A stretch of 64,000 nt of DNA, from the NCBI RefSeq assembly GCF_963924245.1, contig NC_086284.1:161501653-161565652 (forward strand), in the 5' to 3' direction. Both the position numbers and the translations under genes were made by a program. The notes below the pieces were generated by a model. That model was given only the letters and a program-made list of their open reading frames with translations, made no database searches and was not told the DNA's origin. The stretch comes from Chroicocephalus ridibundus. Its lineage: Eukaryota > Chordata > Aves > Charadriiformes > Laridae. Each line of letters opens with the position of its first letter. Positions within the stretch are counted from its first letter, which is position 1. Shown here piece by piece: positions 27,501 to 37,128 of the stretch.

Positions 27501-29653
27501 GTGTAGCCCCCTGATAAAAAGGGCTCAGAAAACAATTTTGCTTTACAGGTGAAAAAGTCATTATTTTCACCTGATTGAAGACAGGCATAGACGGAGATGC
27601 ATTTGTGGCTACAGTTCATATTTCAAAGGATTCTGCTACCACCCACCCACGCACAGTGCAAACCATTCCATTAGCACAAAATGAGACTCCCATTAAGGCA
27701 TAAGCCTGGTAAGCACACATCCCTTTTCCTTTGCCCACATAAGTAATGGTTTATGGTCTACGCTTCCCCAATTCTACATCACCTCGTTACCTGCTAAAGA
27801 CATGACTTGCTATCAGAGCAAGCACTGATACCCAGTTAAGAACGGTGACAGTAAAACGCCAAACATGAGCTGCAATACCCTTTGTGTGAGCTTTCCCCAT
27901 TACCTGGTGCTGGTATGGCGTTGTGAGTGGGTGACGCTGCCAATCCCAAGTGACTCCCGGAGACCGGCAAGGCATTGCTCACAGAGGATGAGGTCAGCTG
28001 GTCCATCCCTACAGGACTCAAGTTCATTTCATTCATTCTGGGGAGCAGGGAACAGAAAGGGGAGGGGAAAAAGAAAGAGAAACAGAAGCAAGAGCATTCC
28101 TGATTACTGAGTGTACTGTGGTGAGGAAAGGCTAAGCAAACAAACTCAAAATCAGTTACTGACACGTAAAAACTCTGCCTTAGAAAGCTAAGCATAAAGC
28201 ACATCAACTACTCACACTGATCAAATAATGACCGATACAAATTGATCATATTACATAGCAATAAACAGCATTAAAAAGCCAGTTCAAAAAGACAAATCAG
28301 AACATAGCTTTTTCCTTGCCATTCAGAAAACAAAGTCTCACTCTTTGTAGTCAAAAGTATTGTGAACACAGATCAATTTGCAATCTGAATGGCACAATTA
28401 CTTGGACAAGAGCATCTGATTTATATTTCATGACTTCTGGACACCACATTAATGTTCAAAAACCAAAGGCAGGGAAGAGAAGAGGGAAAGATCACTTAAA
28501 ACTGGTAACTGGACACAAAATGTCTAATTCACCATCAGTTCAAACCAGGCCAATAGTGACAAGAGTCACCTCTGCAGAATAGCCATTGTATAGAGTTTTA
28601 ACAGGCTGCCTCTGTCTGGTTCTGCAGACATGGCACATGCTCCTACCACATTAAAAACTGGCACCGTGGATAACATGTTATTTCAGAGTGATCAACCAGT
28701 GTCTCTTGAGTGCCTGCATCTCTCAAGCTACTCAAGTGGGCGCACACCACACGAGTGGCTGTAGAGCTGTGGAAACTGCCAAGCTGGTGAACAACCCAAA
28801 ACCCCAGCATGGGGAGAAATCATCTGTCCTCTGGGGTCTCAAACACATGCAGCCCGAACCAGTCCTCGGGGATGGGGACACCAAGGAGACACGGTCACCT
28901 CCGACTTGTCAACAACTCTGCAAGCTCTGCCTGGCCTCAGCTCTGTCCATCCTGTCACTCCTGGCCACACACCAGCTCTCCTCAGCGGTTCGTAGGGCCA
29001 GAACGACCAGCTGCCCCCACAGTGGTGACACCACCAGCAACAAGACCGAATGGCCTCCACGCTGACCCGAGCCTCTCACATGCCCTTCTTGCAAGCAGCA
29101 GGCCCGAGCTCTGCAGTACCGACGGTGAGCTGGAGCTTGGATTGACACTCCAGAATGGAAAGGTACTGCTCACCCTGGAAAAAAAGGGCCAAACACACTA
29201 AACCCACGCAAGTTAACCCCAAGGCCTGAGCCGCACAAACCAAGTCACCGACTTCCATCTCTCTTCTGCCCAGCTCTTGCATGGTGCGCTCCCCTACCCT
29301 GTCCAACCGCCTCGTTTGCCTACAGCGACGGTGCCGAGGGCTCCGGCGAGCCGGCGGGGCAGGGGATATCCGCCCCCCCCCCCCGCCTTTCCCCGGCCCA
29401 AACGGCTGCTGAGGGCGGTGATGCCCATGATCCACCACCCCCGCCCCGGGACTGAGGGGTGGCCAACAACCGGGGCCTGCGGGAGGCGCTGAACGCTTCA
29501 GGGACGCCCCCTCCCCTCCTCGCCCCTCGTCCCCTCGGCCGGGGCTGCGCGCCGCCGTCGCCAGGCCCGAGGTTGCCCGTCCCCCGCCCCGCCCGCCGGC
29601 CTCCCCCCGGCCCCCGGCCCCAACGGACGCGAGTGCGCTCACCTGGGGTGCAT
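12249..29653 (-). CDS. PRDM4: PRDM4, PR domain zinc finger protein 4 (complete, 11 coding exons)
   Basis: Exons, in transcript order: 29653-29643, 28037-27904, 27253-27068, 24971-24177, 21263-21114, 19859-19741, 18956-18871, 17681-17554, 17005-16691, 14172-14004, 12558-12249. They join in phase to 2403 bases, 800 codons plus stop; I recall about 801 for the human protein. Layout: a Ser/Pro-rich N-terminal half; a zinc knuckle near residues 377-392 (CTLCDKAYPSDCPDHG); a PR (SET-like) domain at about 400-535; one atypical Cys/His unit; six C2H2-type fingers at about 590-752; then a Glu-rich acidic tail. The last finger ends ...HLTRHLKIC, so it is C2HC. Known biology: a sequence-specific nuclear regulator linked to p75NTR signalling, PRMT5 recruitment and cell-cycle control. 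The ATG sits in a weak context (C at -3, C at +4), and Met5 and Met8 follow just after the first splice. Confidence 0.97.
12664..12693. repeat. Perfect 10-bp inverted repeat in the last PRDM4 intron
   Basis: TTCAAGTAAG at 12664-12673 and its exact complement CTTACTTGAA at 12684-12693, with a 10-base spacer. It lies about 105 bases upstream of the last-exon acceptor in the PRDM4 transcript. Confidence 0.6.
12800..13990. other. PRDM4 last intron, no gene seen
   Basis: Intron sequence between the last two PRDM4 coding exons. Several overlapping open frames on both strands lack homology or splice logic I can recognise. A short GCTC run lies near 13230-13245. Confidence 0.6.
14004..14172 (-). CDS. 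PRDM4: PRDM4 coding exon 10 (zinc fingers)
   Basis: Residues 642-697. Two C2H2 fingers, YRCTLCDKSFTQKAHLESH and LKCDYCEKLFMRRQDLKQH, with a canonical TGEK linker. Acceptor CTAG, donor GTAAGT. Confidence 0.97.
16038..16567 (+). repeat. CR1 LINE, 5'-truncated, sense copy
   Basis: About 530 bases in a PRDM4 intron (antisense to PRDM4) match the 3' part of a CR1 element. They encode decayed reverse-transcriptase C-terminus motifs (KERLIELGLFSLEKKRLWG, then LDIKKKFFTMRVVRHWNRLP after frame breaks). They end with the characteristic ggttggactagatgattttt and a TTCTATG-like terminus. Strongly 5'-truncated and not autonomous. Confidence 0.9.
16691..17005 (-). CDS. PRDM4: PRDM4 coding exon 9 (first zinc fingers)
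   Basis: Residues 537-641. An atypical unit CHCGKECASYADFKAHLSSH, a His/Ser-rich spacer, then C2H2 fingers beginning KWKCSMCPQAF and HKCDFCSKAF with a HTG linker. The acceptor is CAAAG at 17006-17010, not the TTAG further upstream, which would give an in-frame stop. Confidence 0.96.
17554..17681 (-). CDS. PRDM4: PRDM4 coding exon 8 (PR domain end)
   Basis: Residues 494-536: NREEQNLVAYPHDGKIYFC then PEHELLFYYSRDYARQLG. The EQNLVAY and ELLFYYSRDYA blocks are typical of the C-terminal half of PR domains. Acceptor CTATAG, donor GTAAGT. Confidence 0.97.
18501..18574. repeat. Two-copy imperfect tandem repeat, 37-bp unit
   Basis: Copy 1 (18501-18537) starts gggacagagggaaggcatta; copy 2 (18538-18574) starts gggacagagagaaggcaata. 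Both continue acaagcta. The repeat is in a PRDM4 intron, about 300 bases from exon 7. Confidence 0.75.
18871..18956 (-). CDS. PRDM4: PRDM4 coding exon 7 (PR domain)
   Basis: Residues 466-493: IYHNGVLEFCIITTDENECN then WMMFVRKA. The NWMMFVR segment is the PR-domain counterpart of the SET motif region that includes NCNWMRFVR-like sequences. Donor GTGAGA. Confidence 0.96.
19281..19312. repeat. TTTA/TATC-type microsatellite
   Basis: Interrupted run of ttatctatttatctat-like units in a PRDM4 intron. Confidence 0.7.
19741..19859 (-). CDS. PRDM4: PRDM4 coding exon 6 (PR domain)
   Basis: Residues 426-465: VWTRETIPVRTCFGPLIG and SLEVADWTDKAASHIWK. The donor is GTCAGT, an uncommon +3 base, so the site is likely weaker than its neighbours. 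Confidence 0.95.
20355..20371. repeat. (AT)n microsatellite
   Basis: About eight uninterrupted AT units in the intron between PRDM4 exons 5 and 6. Confidence 0.75.
20635..20664. repeat. A-rich tract
   Basis: About 30 bases, almost all A, with a single G break. It could be a retroelement tail or simple low complexity. No element body is recognisable beside it. Confidence 0.6.
21114..21263 (-). CDS. PRDM4: PRDM4 coding exon 5 (zinc knuckle, PR domain start)
   Basis: Residues 376-425. The exon completes Trp376, then CTLCDKAYPSDCPDHGP, a Cys/His knuckle placed before PR domains in this subfamily, then FVPDTPIESRARLSLPK. Acceptor TTGCAG, donor GTAAGG. Confidence 0.96.
21264..24176 (-). other. 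PRDM4 intron 4, no gene seen
   Basis: About 2.9 kb of A/T-rich intron. Open frames here (for example 23429-23695 on -) have no splice sites or family motifs that I can recognise. Confidence 0.6.
24177..24971 (-). CDS. PRDM4: PRDM4 coding exon 4 (large N-terminal exon)
   Basis: 795 bases, residues 111-375. It starts ILSYLADRPPPQY and ends ENMATLFTI before donor GTGAGT. Rich in Ser, Val, Asp and His and likely disordered; motifs such as VGLSLEPVAVSSI and STNSVSVALSTSHN are recognisable PRDM4 sequence. Confidence 0.96.
24972..27067 (-). other. PRDM4 intron 3, with a short tandem duplication
   Basis: About 2.1 kb of intron. The only structure I can support is an 18-bp unit (tgaccctgaagaaattta) present twice head to tail at 26381-26416. 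Confidence 0.6.
26381..26416. repeat. Perfect 18-bp tandem duplication
   Basis: tgaccctgaagaaattta occurs twice without a spacer, which suggests a recent slippage or duplication event. Confidence 0.8.
27068..27253 (-). CDS. PRDM4: PRDM4 coding exon 3
   Basis: Acceptor TTGCAG and donor GTAAGT. Encodes residues 49-110, including ALSLMLPMGIGDRGVMCG and the proline run LPPPPYPHLESSYFRH. No known catalytic domain; this part is highly conserved in vertebrate PRDM4. Confidence 0.95.
27904..28037 (-). CDS. PRDM4: PRDM4 coding exon 2
   Basis: Acceptor CCCCAG and donor GTAATG on the - strand. Encodes MNEMNLSPVGMDQLTSSSV through PTHNAIPAPG; residues 4-48. Confidence 0.95.
28038..29642 (-). other. PRDM4 intron 1
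   Basis: About 1.6 kb from the CpG-rich exon 1 to coding exon 2. The open frames at 28.7-29.2 kb on both strands overlap each other and show no family motifs. Confidence 0.6.
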
Positions 29654-30350
29654 GGGGCCCGGCGCCGGGGCTGGGCCTCTCCCGGCGGCGGAGCGGCCGC
29701 GGCCGCAGCCGCATCAGGGCCCTCAGCCCCGGCCCGCCGCCGCCGCCGCCCCTCGGGCAGGCGCCTCACCCCGGCCCCGGCCCCGGCCGCAACCACCGCC
29801 ACCGCCGCCGCCGCCTCATGGGCGGGGCCCCGAGCGGTGCGGGCCCGACCGCGGGCGGGGGAGCGCAGAGGAGGCGGAGGCGGGAGAGAGAGGCGGTGAT
29901 GGCGGCGGCGGCAGCTGGAGGGGAACGGGGACGGGGGCCGTTTCCGCCGCCGCACGCCCGCATCCAGGAAGCGGCGCCATCGCCCCCGGGGCTCGGGCGC
30001 TTCCCGCCAGCCGGGTCCGTGTCAGGGCCCGGCTCCGGGCCCGGCCGCCTCTGCCATGTCGGCGCGGAGGGGCCCGCCCGGAGGTGCCTGTGGGGCCGTG
30101 TCAGGCCGCGCCGGCCCTGACGCCCGGGCAGCCGCCTGTCCGCCGCGGCGGCTCCCCGGCCTCGCTGCCCCTGCCGGCTCCCTGTCCGCCGCCACGGAGC
30201 TCGGCACCAGTCCCCGTGCCTGCGGTGAGCCTCGGCGGCGTTTCAGCCCCCTTCGCTGCCACCTCCCCGCCGTGTTTCCAGATCGTTTCCAGCGCTGTGG
30301 GCGCCGCCGGGGCGGGAGAGCGGCCCTGGGAGCCGCCCTGGTAAACGGCG
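29270..30350. promoter_or_regulatory. PRDM4: CpG island, PRDM4 promoter region
   Basis: About 1.1 kb of very GC- and CpG-rich sequence with CCG/GCC runs (around 29740-29820 and 29890-29915), sharply unlike the A/T-rich flanks. It contains PRDM4 coding exon 1, so transcription most likely starts at 29.7-29.95 kb on the - strand. There is no TATA box; ETS-like (aggaagcg) and YY1-like (gatggcgg) cores near 29895-29975 fit a housekeeping-type promoter. Exact start sites cannot be read from sequence. Confidence 0.85.
29643..29653 (-). CDS. PRDM4: PRDM4 coding exon 1 (start codon)
   Basis: Only 11 coding bases: ATG CAC CCC AG, then donor GTGAGC. The result, MHPR-MNEMNLSPVG after splicing, matches the conserved PRDM4 N-terminus. 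It lies inside the CpG island; the 5' UTR extends to higher coordinates. Confidence 0.88.
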
Positions 30351-30549
30351 GTTCTCTTTTTGGAGAAGCGTCTTGGTGTTCTCTGTCTGTAAGGCGTCAT
30401 CCCCGGCTGACCGAAAAGCCCTCACTGTTCAGCCTGCGGTTTCACCTCCAAAGGGCGTGATGCTCCTCCAGCACCATTAGCCCGTACTTGCCCAGCTACC
30501 TTCTGGACATCAGCTGCTGTGCAGTTTTCTGTGATTTGTGGCTTGTATA

Positions 30550-31020
30550 GATTCAGAGCATCGTTTTGGTTGGAAGAGACCACTAAAATTGTCAAATCCA
30601 ACCGTTAACCCAGCACTGCCAAGTTACCACTAAACCACGTGCCTCAGCACCACATTTACACATCTTTTAAATACCTCCAGGGATGGCGACTCAACCACTT
30701 CCCTGGGCAGCCTCTTCCAATGCTTGACAACTCTTTCAGTGAAGACATTTTTCCTAATATCCAATCTAAACCTCCCCTGGCGCAACTTGAGGCCAATTCC
30801 TCTTGTCCTGTTGCCTGTTACCTGGGAAAAGAGACCGACCCCCGCCTCGCTACAACCTCCTTTCCGGTAGTTGTAGAGAGCGATAAGGTCTCCCCTCAGC
30901 CTCCTTTTCTCCAGGCTGAACAACCCCAGCTCCCTCAGCCGCTTCTCACAGGACTTGTTCTCTAGACCCTTCACCAGCTTCGTTGCCCTTTTCTGAACAC
31001 ATTCCAGCACCTCCATGTCC
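30550..31020 (-). repeat. CR1 LINE, 5'-truncated, with an open RT C-terminus
   Basis: About 470 bases on the - strand match the CR1 3' portion. A frame still open to its end encodes typical CR1 motifs: LRELGLFSLEKRRLRGDLIA, then RFRLDIRKNVFTERVVKHWK and RLPREVVESPSLEVFKR. It terminates near 30550 in the usual 3' UTR. It starts about 200 bases from the CpG-island edge, upstream of PRDM4. It lacks the endonuclease and most of the reverse transcriptase, so it is not autonomous. Confidence 0.92.
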
Positions 31021-34000
31021 AATGTACAGTTCCAGCTAAGGCTACATTGCAAAGGAATCTCTTGATGTACGTAAGTAGTTTCGTAGCTCGCTTTTGCCTG
31101 TGACATGTGGATACTCATCACATACGCTGCTCAAATCAATCTACAAGTTCCTTAAGTGCTGGGGTGAACAGCTGTTTCCTGAAACACCGTAATGTGCTTC
31201 TGTAATTTGATCGTGCATGACACTTAAACGATGCCTTATTAAATGAGACATCCCTTGACAGGATGTCTGCACAGGAGGAAACTTAAGGTATTTTTCTGCC
31301 TACTACCTTTTGATCTAAAAAGCCTAAATGTAGGATCTGGAAGGGTCATTCCAGTTCAGTACAAACCCATTGGTTCTTCTAGAGGGGGAAGCAGGCTCTC
31401 CTCATTTGGCTTTAGCTGTCAGAAAGTTTGACACCTTGTATACGCTATTTTTTCAAGCTCTCTCTGTAGCTGAAGGAGAGAAATAGGCTGCCGCAGAGAG
31501 CCCTTCATCCCACCCTGCAGTAGGTGTCTGAGATGTGTGAGAAGAATCCCCTTTGGAGATGCCTCTCTGTGTCTGTGGCCTGTAACTGGGACCTGCGTAA
31601 TTAGTTTAGTCTAAATATATAACTTCTAGAGGACTACATTTAGGCAAAGTAGATCCAGGTCTCTGTCATTTGTGACCAAAAGAAGGACCTCATTTAATTT
31701 ACACATAATCCCACAACCTCTCCTCTTCTCCACTAAGCCACATAGTCCTTACTCTAACCATGAGCGAGTGTATCTGAATTGGCCCACAAACATTATTTCA
31801 TCAAGTCAAGAAAGAACTCATCAAGTCCTCATGTTTTTTAGGGAGTGCTAAGCTTGTGATGGCGGGGGGGGGGTGTTATCCGTGCTTCGTTTTTATGTGT
31901 GTAGTACCACATATTCACATGGTTGGTGCTGATAGTTCACATCTTAGAAACTCCAGCAAACGATTAAAAGCCCAGAAGTCTCTCTTTTCACATTGCATTC
32001 CCTAATACATCGGAGATGACCGGAGACCTTCCATTTTCAGTTTTCATCCTTACAACTTCACAATTATACTCGGTATATCTCAGTTCTGTCCTGAAAATGC
32101 TAGGTTATCCAAAGCCCTCAGCTTGTCTTAATGCCAATTATGATTGTGTAATTCTACCGCAGAACTGCCCTGGCGCTGAAATCCTCACGCTATTTTAACT
32201 ATCTGAGCTGAAAGTAATACTTTGAGCCTATGAGCCAGATTGGATGTAGCCTTACGCAGATAAGAGTGTTTTTTCCTACTGTCAAACACAAGTCCTCCGA
32301 GATTCCAGCCTTTTCTGTAGTCACTTTACTCCCTTGAACGAGTGATATCTTAACTACCAGTTTAAAGCACAAGTATCAAAGGAAGCCAGTGATAATATGA
32401 AGTGTCACTGAATGAGAAATTAATCTGTGTCTAGAGAGATGTACTCTGCGCGCCCAAGGTATTGCGATAAAACACATTTGAGAACTGTTTCTTCTGCAAG
32501 GGAAGATTTTTTTTATATACCAAACACTTTTATTATATGTGAAGTGTTTTGATAAGACAACTGCACTATGTCCCCTGAAAGCTTAGTTTATTGACATTTA
32601 TAACAGTACTTGCTGCGTGAGGAACAAATTGCAGAGCTATTTTTCAAGTTGTCTTCGGATCCTGGAGACGTACTGAAAGATCAGGGAGACTCGTGAAACC
32701 TCGGGGGAAAGAGATGCCGTAAGCAAGCTTCAGTCCTCCTCTGCAGGGTGAGTGGAAGTCCCTGCTGGACCGTGCCCACATCTCGATACAATCAGTTCTC
32801 TCCTGCTGTTGCAAACCTGCCCTTGGGTTCTTTGTCAGAGCGAGCAGAATGACGCTGAACGAAGATTACGCAAAAAGCAATGGTTGGAGCCAACTGTTTT
32901 AACGTCAAAAAATCCAAGTTTCTCACCGCCTTTTATTGGCTTGTCAGCACTTTGCAGGCCTGTATTTTGATGATAGTCACAGTATGAAACCTGGGTGGGT
33001 TAGGTGCAGCTCTCGCTTCTAGCTATACAGCTGGAGAGAGATGGCCCATGTTAAGGGATAAAACAGGATTAGAGAGGCACAAAACTAGTCAATCTTGTAT
33101 TCCTGAATCTCAATGTAAATTGCAGTTATTACTGTAATTCTGTGGTATGCAGTTAACATGAGAAACTGTTAATTTAACTATTTTATATCTGTTAATAAAT
33201 TGCCCAGACCAACTACAATATGTACAATAAATACTAGAATTTAGTACAGTTACAGCCCAGTAAAATATAATAAATGCACAATGTTGTGAGGGTTTCTTTT
33301 TAAACTCCTGATGTATTTTCTTCTTCCTCCTTCTCAGTAATGTGTTCACAGATAAAATAGTTGTGAGGTCATCTATTGGGAAATAGGTGGACTTGCGTGT
33401 GCTCAGCTGACTCTTGTGTTTCTACTACAATATTTCCACTGATGACTTTCATTTCAGACACAGAGGGACACGGTGTCAAGGCAAAACTGTTGCTTTGAGT
33501 GATTCAAAGTAATTCAAAGCAATCACTGTGTAACATCAGTAGTGTTATTCATGATTCTTGTGGCAGTGTGAACAAGTTGAGGGTTCTTCTGTACAAAGAT
33601 TACATTCTTGTAGATATTGTGTTAGGATACATGCAATTAAAACCACAATTAAGCTGTATCTGGAAGGAATGGTTTATTTTTAGGTATGTCAGAAATACTT
33701 TCTTTTAGTTTTGGCTGGGTAATTAAGAGTGTATAGTGAAGTAAAAGGAAGGAGAGAAGGGAACCTGTTCAAATGCCATAGGCAACGGAGTATGTAAGGA
33801 ATGTCCCAGTGTCCCCATTTAAACTTTGCATTTAAAAAAACCCAACAAAACAACCAACAAAAAAGCGAAACATACAATAGAAATAGAAACAGCACAACTT
33901 CCAGAATCTGAGAACCTGAATATCCTCTTGCCAGGGTTTTGAAGCAGGACTTTTCTGCCATTGTAGAGCAGTGAATAACACCTGATTTGTACCACCTGGA

Positions 34001-35780
34001 AAGCAAACCAGGCCATCTGCGTCCTATCAGCATGGAGGGTATTGCATTCTGGAGTCAAAGCATCATCTGGGCAAAGGTGTGAAGAGGAGTTAATTGGAGA
34101 AACAGTGTAAGAAAAAAGATCAAAGGCATTTCATAGAGGAGGGACGTTATCCATGTAGTCTTAACCTACTCTTAAAATTGAAAAGAATGCATATTAGCCT
34201 TATTCTTTGGTGGGCTAGTCCTGCTACTTTCACTGACTCTGCATGTGCAGATAGGTTGGGAAGGCCCTGCTTTGTGTGGAGGTCACACAAAGCATGTGGG
34301 GGACACGTGTATGAGAATGATACATTGCTTTAACCCTGCTCACGCTCTCAACAGGGACCTTCAGTGAGACATATGGTGCACTGGCCTTGGGCTGGCTCCC
34401 TGCCCAGGGGCAAATCCTGTTCCGAGTAAGTGACATTTGACTGTCAACAAGATAGGATGTTCAACAAAAGCCTGTGGCATATTTTCTTATTTCTCTTGCA
34501 CAGAAATAAAATCAGACTGCAGAGTCCATTTGATATCAGATTATCTTAAATCATTCAGATTAACAAATAACATTTACCTGTTATTTTTCTTCATGTGTTT
34601 ATCTGAAGGATTATCACCGTGGATTTTTCTGTAGGAAAAGTAGATACCTGTTTAGCACAGGTGCACTTCTGACACTGGGAAGTGCTGGTGACCTGCATTT
34701 ACAGTAAACATATAAAAGAGGTCTGGCTTCAGGGAACAGTGCATTTGCATGACAGAAATGAAACGTGACCCTGCCTTTTGAACATGGCTAGACTTCTGGC
34801 AAGGTCATGGAGAGAGCTGTGAAACGATCTGGCACCTGAGACCCCCAAGAGGCATGCTTCCATTTCCTTACAGGAATACTGCCAGAGAGCAGCGTTTTAA
34901 ATCTAATGATGACACAAATCATATGTCCTTTTCCTACTTCTGTTTTTTTTCTTAGAGGCCGGCATCCTCTTTGTTTTAAGAAAACTTTAAGTCCTGGCCT
35001 GCCTTGGTGCTACAGTGAATGAGCTATTTTCATTTAAGCATTCATTTCTGAAAACGTTTCTACTGGACAACAGAGTTTATAGTGCAAGCGATATTGAAAA
35101 GCCCATGCTGCTCCACTGTTTCCAAAGATGTTTTTAAAAGGCAGAAAGTCCCTCTTGATTATTTGATCTGAAATGAGTTGTATATGCCATGGGGCGTTCC
35201 CCAGTAATTCTTGCCTCACACCCATACCTTCCATCTGAGCTATGGCACATATTTTAGAAAGACATTTAATTGTGACTGGAAAAGATCTCAAGCCCTTATG
35301 AAATGCGTTAGCTAACTCTTAGGTAATGCTACAAAACCTTCAGCCTCAAACACCAGCTATTGCTAGGCAATGTTAGTGACGGACGTGAAAGTAGATGGAT
35401 AGTTGCTGTGGCTTTTGAGCCATTTTGGTGCTGATCCTGCCCCTGGCATAAATCAGACCCCAGGATTGTTCTCGCTCATGTCTGTCTGGATCGGTCTGCC
35501 TGTACGTTCATCATACTTTGAAGATTACCATTGTTTTTTGAAGCTGCAGAATAGGCCAATAAAGATACAAAGGCTGACTTGAAAACGCACGCTGACATCA
35601 TTGCTAATGGTTTCTGACTCAGCAGAGGCATAGATGTGTTTCTCGGAGTGGAGGATGTTGTTTCAGTTACTCACGCTTCTGAGGCAGTTTCGCATGAAAG
35701 ACTGAACAGGGTGGAAACTTTCACTTTGAGCAAAAGAGAAGTTTTATGAGAGCTTACACGCCTGTACCTTTTCACGTCCT
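31021..35780. other. Intergenic region, no gene seen
   Basis: About 4.8 kb between the PRDM4 promoter side and ASCL4. Short open frames only, a G run near 31864-31873, and no recognisable exons or known repeats. Confidence 0.6.
35615..35624 (+). promoter_or_regulatory. MARE/ARE-like motif TGACTCAGCA
   Basis: An exact match to the small-MAF/NRF2-type core (TGACnnnGC), which also contains an AP-1 site (TGACTCA). It sits about 1.5 kb upstream of the ASCL4 ATG. Single motif matches occur by chance, so function is not established. Confidence 0.25.
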
Positions 35781-35790
35781 TCCCACAGCT

Positions 35791-36146
35791 CTCCCAGACC
35801 AAACGTTCAACTCCCCAAACTGGTGGTGGCAACGAAAGGCAATTCAGTTAACTGTGAAGATGTGTTTTCAGAAAAAATTGTAACTATGGATGGAGCTCCT
35901 GAATAGCGACATGGGAAAAGTCAAAGACCCTCCAGTTGCTGCAGAAGAAGGTCCTAACACAACAGAATATCTTAGAGGAAAGGCGCGGATGAGGACATTA
36001 TGGCCTTATACTGCCGAAAGTCCTTGTCTTTTGTCCACCTCTGCTCCTTGGCAAGCTGCAGGCAAACTGGAGGATGCAGCACAGATTCGGCACAGTCAAG
36101 AGGGATTTGCAGCTCCCCAATTAAAGCAGTGTGTAGGGTCCATCAG
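35791..36146 (+). other. Candidate spliced 5' exon upstream of ASCL4
   Basis: A pyrimidine-rich tract and CCCACAG end at 35790. A donor CAG/GTAAGC follows 36146. The segment holds an open frame beginning at an ATG at 35890. An acceptor with a T-rich tract (ttattcaccgcag) ends at 37005, 123 bases before the ASCL4 ATG. Transcription is unproven. Confidence 0.25.
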
Positions 36147-36917
36147 GTAAGCCAATATCCATGTAAACATCTAGTAATAGCTACACGGGGGGCAATTGTG
36201 CCATCACATTTGTATTTGTTTATCTGAGACAGGTGCTCATAGTGATGACCAGAACATTACTGCAATGAGCAGAAACACTCAAAATGTTGAAGATTTTTTG
36301 AAAATGCTCATGTTCAGTTTGAGAAACTTGCACTTCTTAAAAAAGCCTCTCTTTGGGCGAAGAAAACAGTTTTCCTCTTATGCTTGCACATATGCATTCT
36401 TGATCTGACATGACTTGCAACCACAAGAGAGCACTCTTTCCTTTGAAGATTTCTCAGCTTCCCCAGAAAGCTAGAGACATGCCATATAAGTTTTGCAAAC
36501 TGCTTGTGAGCTGTTTCAGTTAGACCAGAGCAGCCGAAACAACAAAGCTTGCAGTTGTCTTTTGGATTTCATGGTGAAAAGCCTTTGGGTAGTTTTCAGA
36601 TGACAGAAGATCCTTGGTTCCTGAAAGGGAGGAGTTCTGCCAAAACTTTGAAGATCCCTGTAAACTGCAAATTACCCATCTTTTGGAGACAATTATATCA
36701 AACGATATCGTGGATTACAATACATGTTTAGAGCCTGGAAGATTATTTATGTTTGGCATTAACTCTTATGGTCATAATTTCAAGCGGAGAGAAAAGGAAT
36801 ACACAGGAACCCTCTTATTATCTTTTGAAATATGAAGATCAGAGGAAAAGAAGGGTTTAAAGTGTGGAGTGATGGTCCTCAAAACCTGTCTGTAAATTAG
36901 CTAGCATCCTCCATCTA

Positions 36918-36924
36918 TAAAAAC
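36918..36924 (+). promoter_or_regulatory. ASCL4: Candidate TATA box upstream of ASCL4
   Basis: TATAAAA about 205 bases before the ASCL4 start codon, in the right orientation. It would give an unspliced 5' UTR of roughly 180 bases, the alternative to the spliced model. Motif evidence only. Confidence 0.35.
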
Positions 36925-37128
36925 AACAAGGCTTAGAGCTGACTTCCAGGCACAGAGTGGACCTCATGAGTCGTTAGCAGTGCTTTGAGTTTTTATTCAC
37001 CGCAGGAGGAAATTGCAGCCTGTGGGGCAGAGTACCTATACAAATGTTTCCTCCTTGCTTGGACTGATACAAGATTTGGAAGCCAAATTCAAGAACTGGC
37101 ATCTCACCGGTGAGAAAAAAAAAGAAGC

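Noticed and set aside
29076..29955. - strand frames of about 210 residues overlapping PRDM4 exon 1
   Set aside because: One runs through the donor of exon 1 into the intron, and the splice model explains the conserved protein exactly.
29459..30344. Long + strand open frames (up to 230 residues) across the CpG island
   Set aside because: They are Pro/Arg/Ala/Gly-rich products of GC bias, overlap several other frames on both strands, and cover the PRDM4 promoter and first exon.
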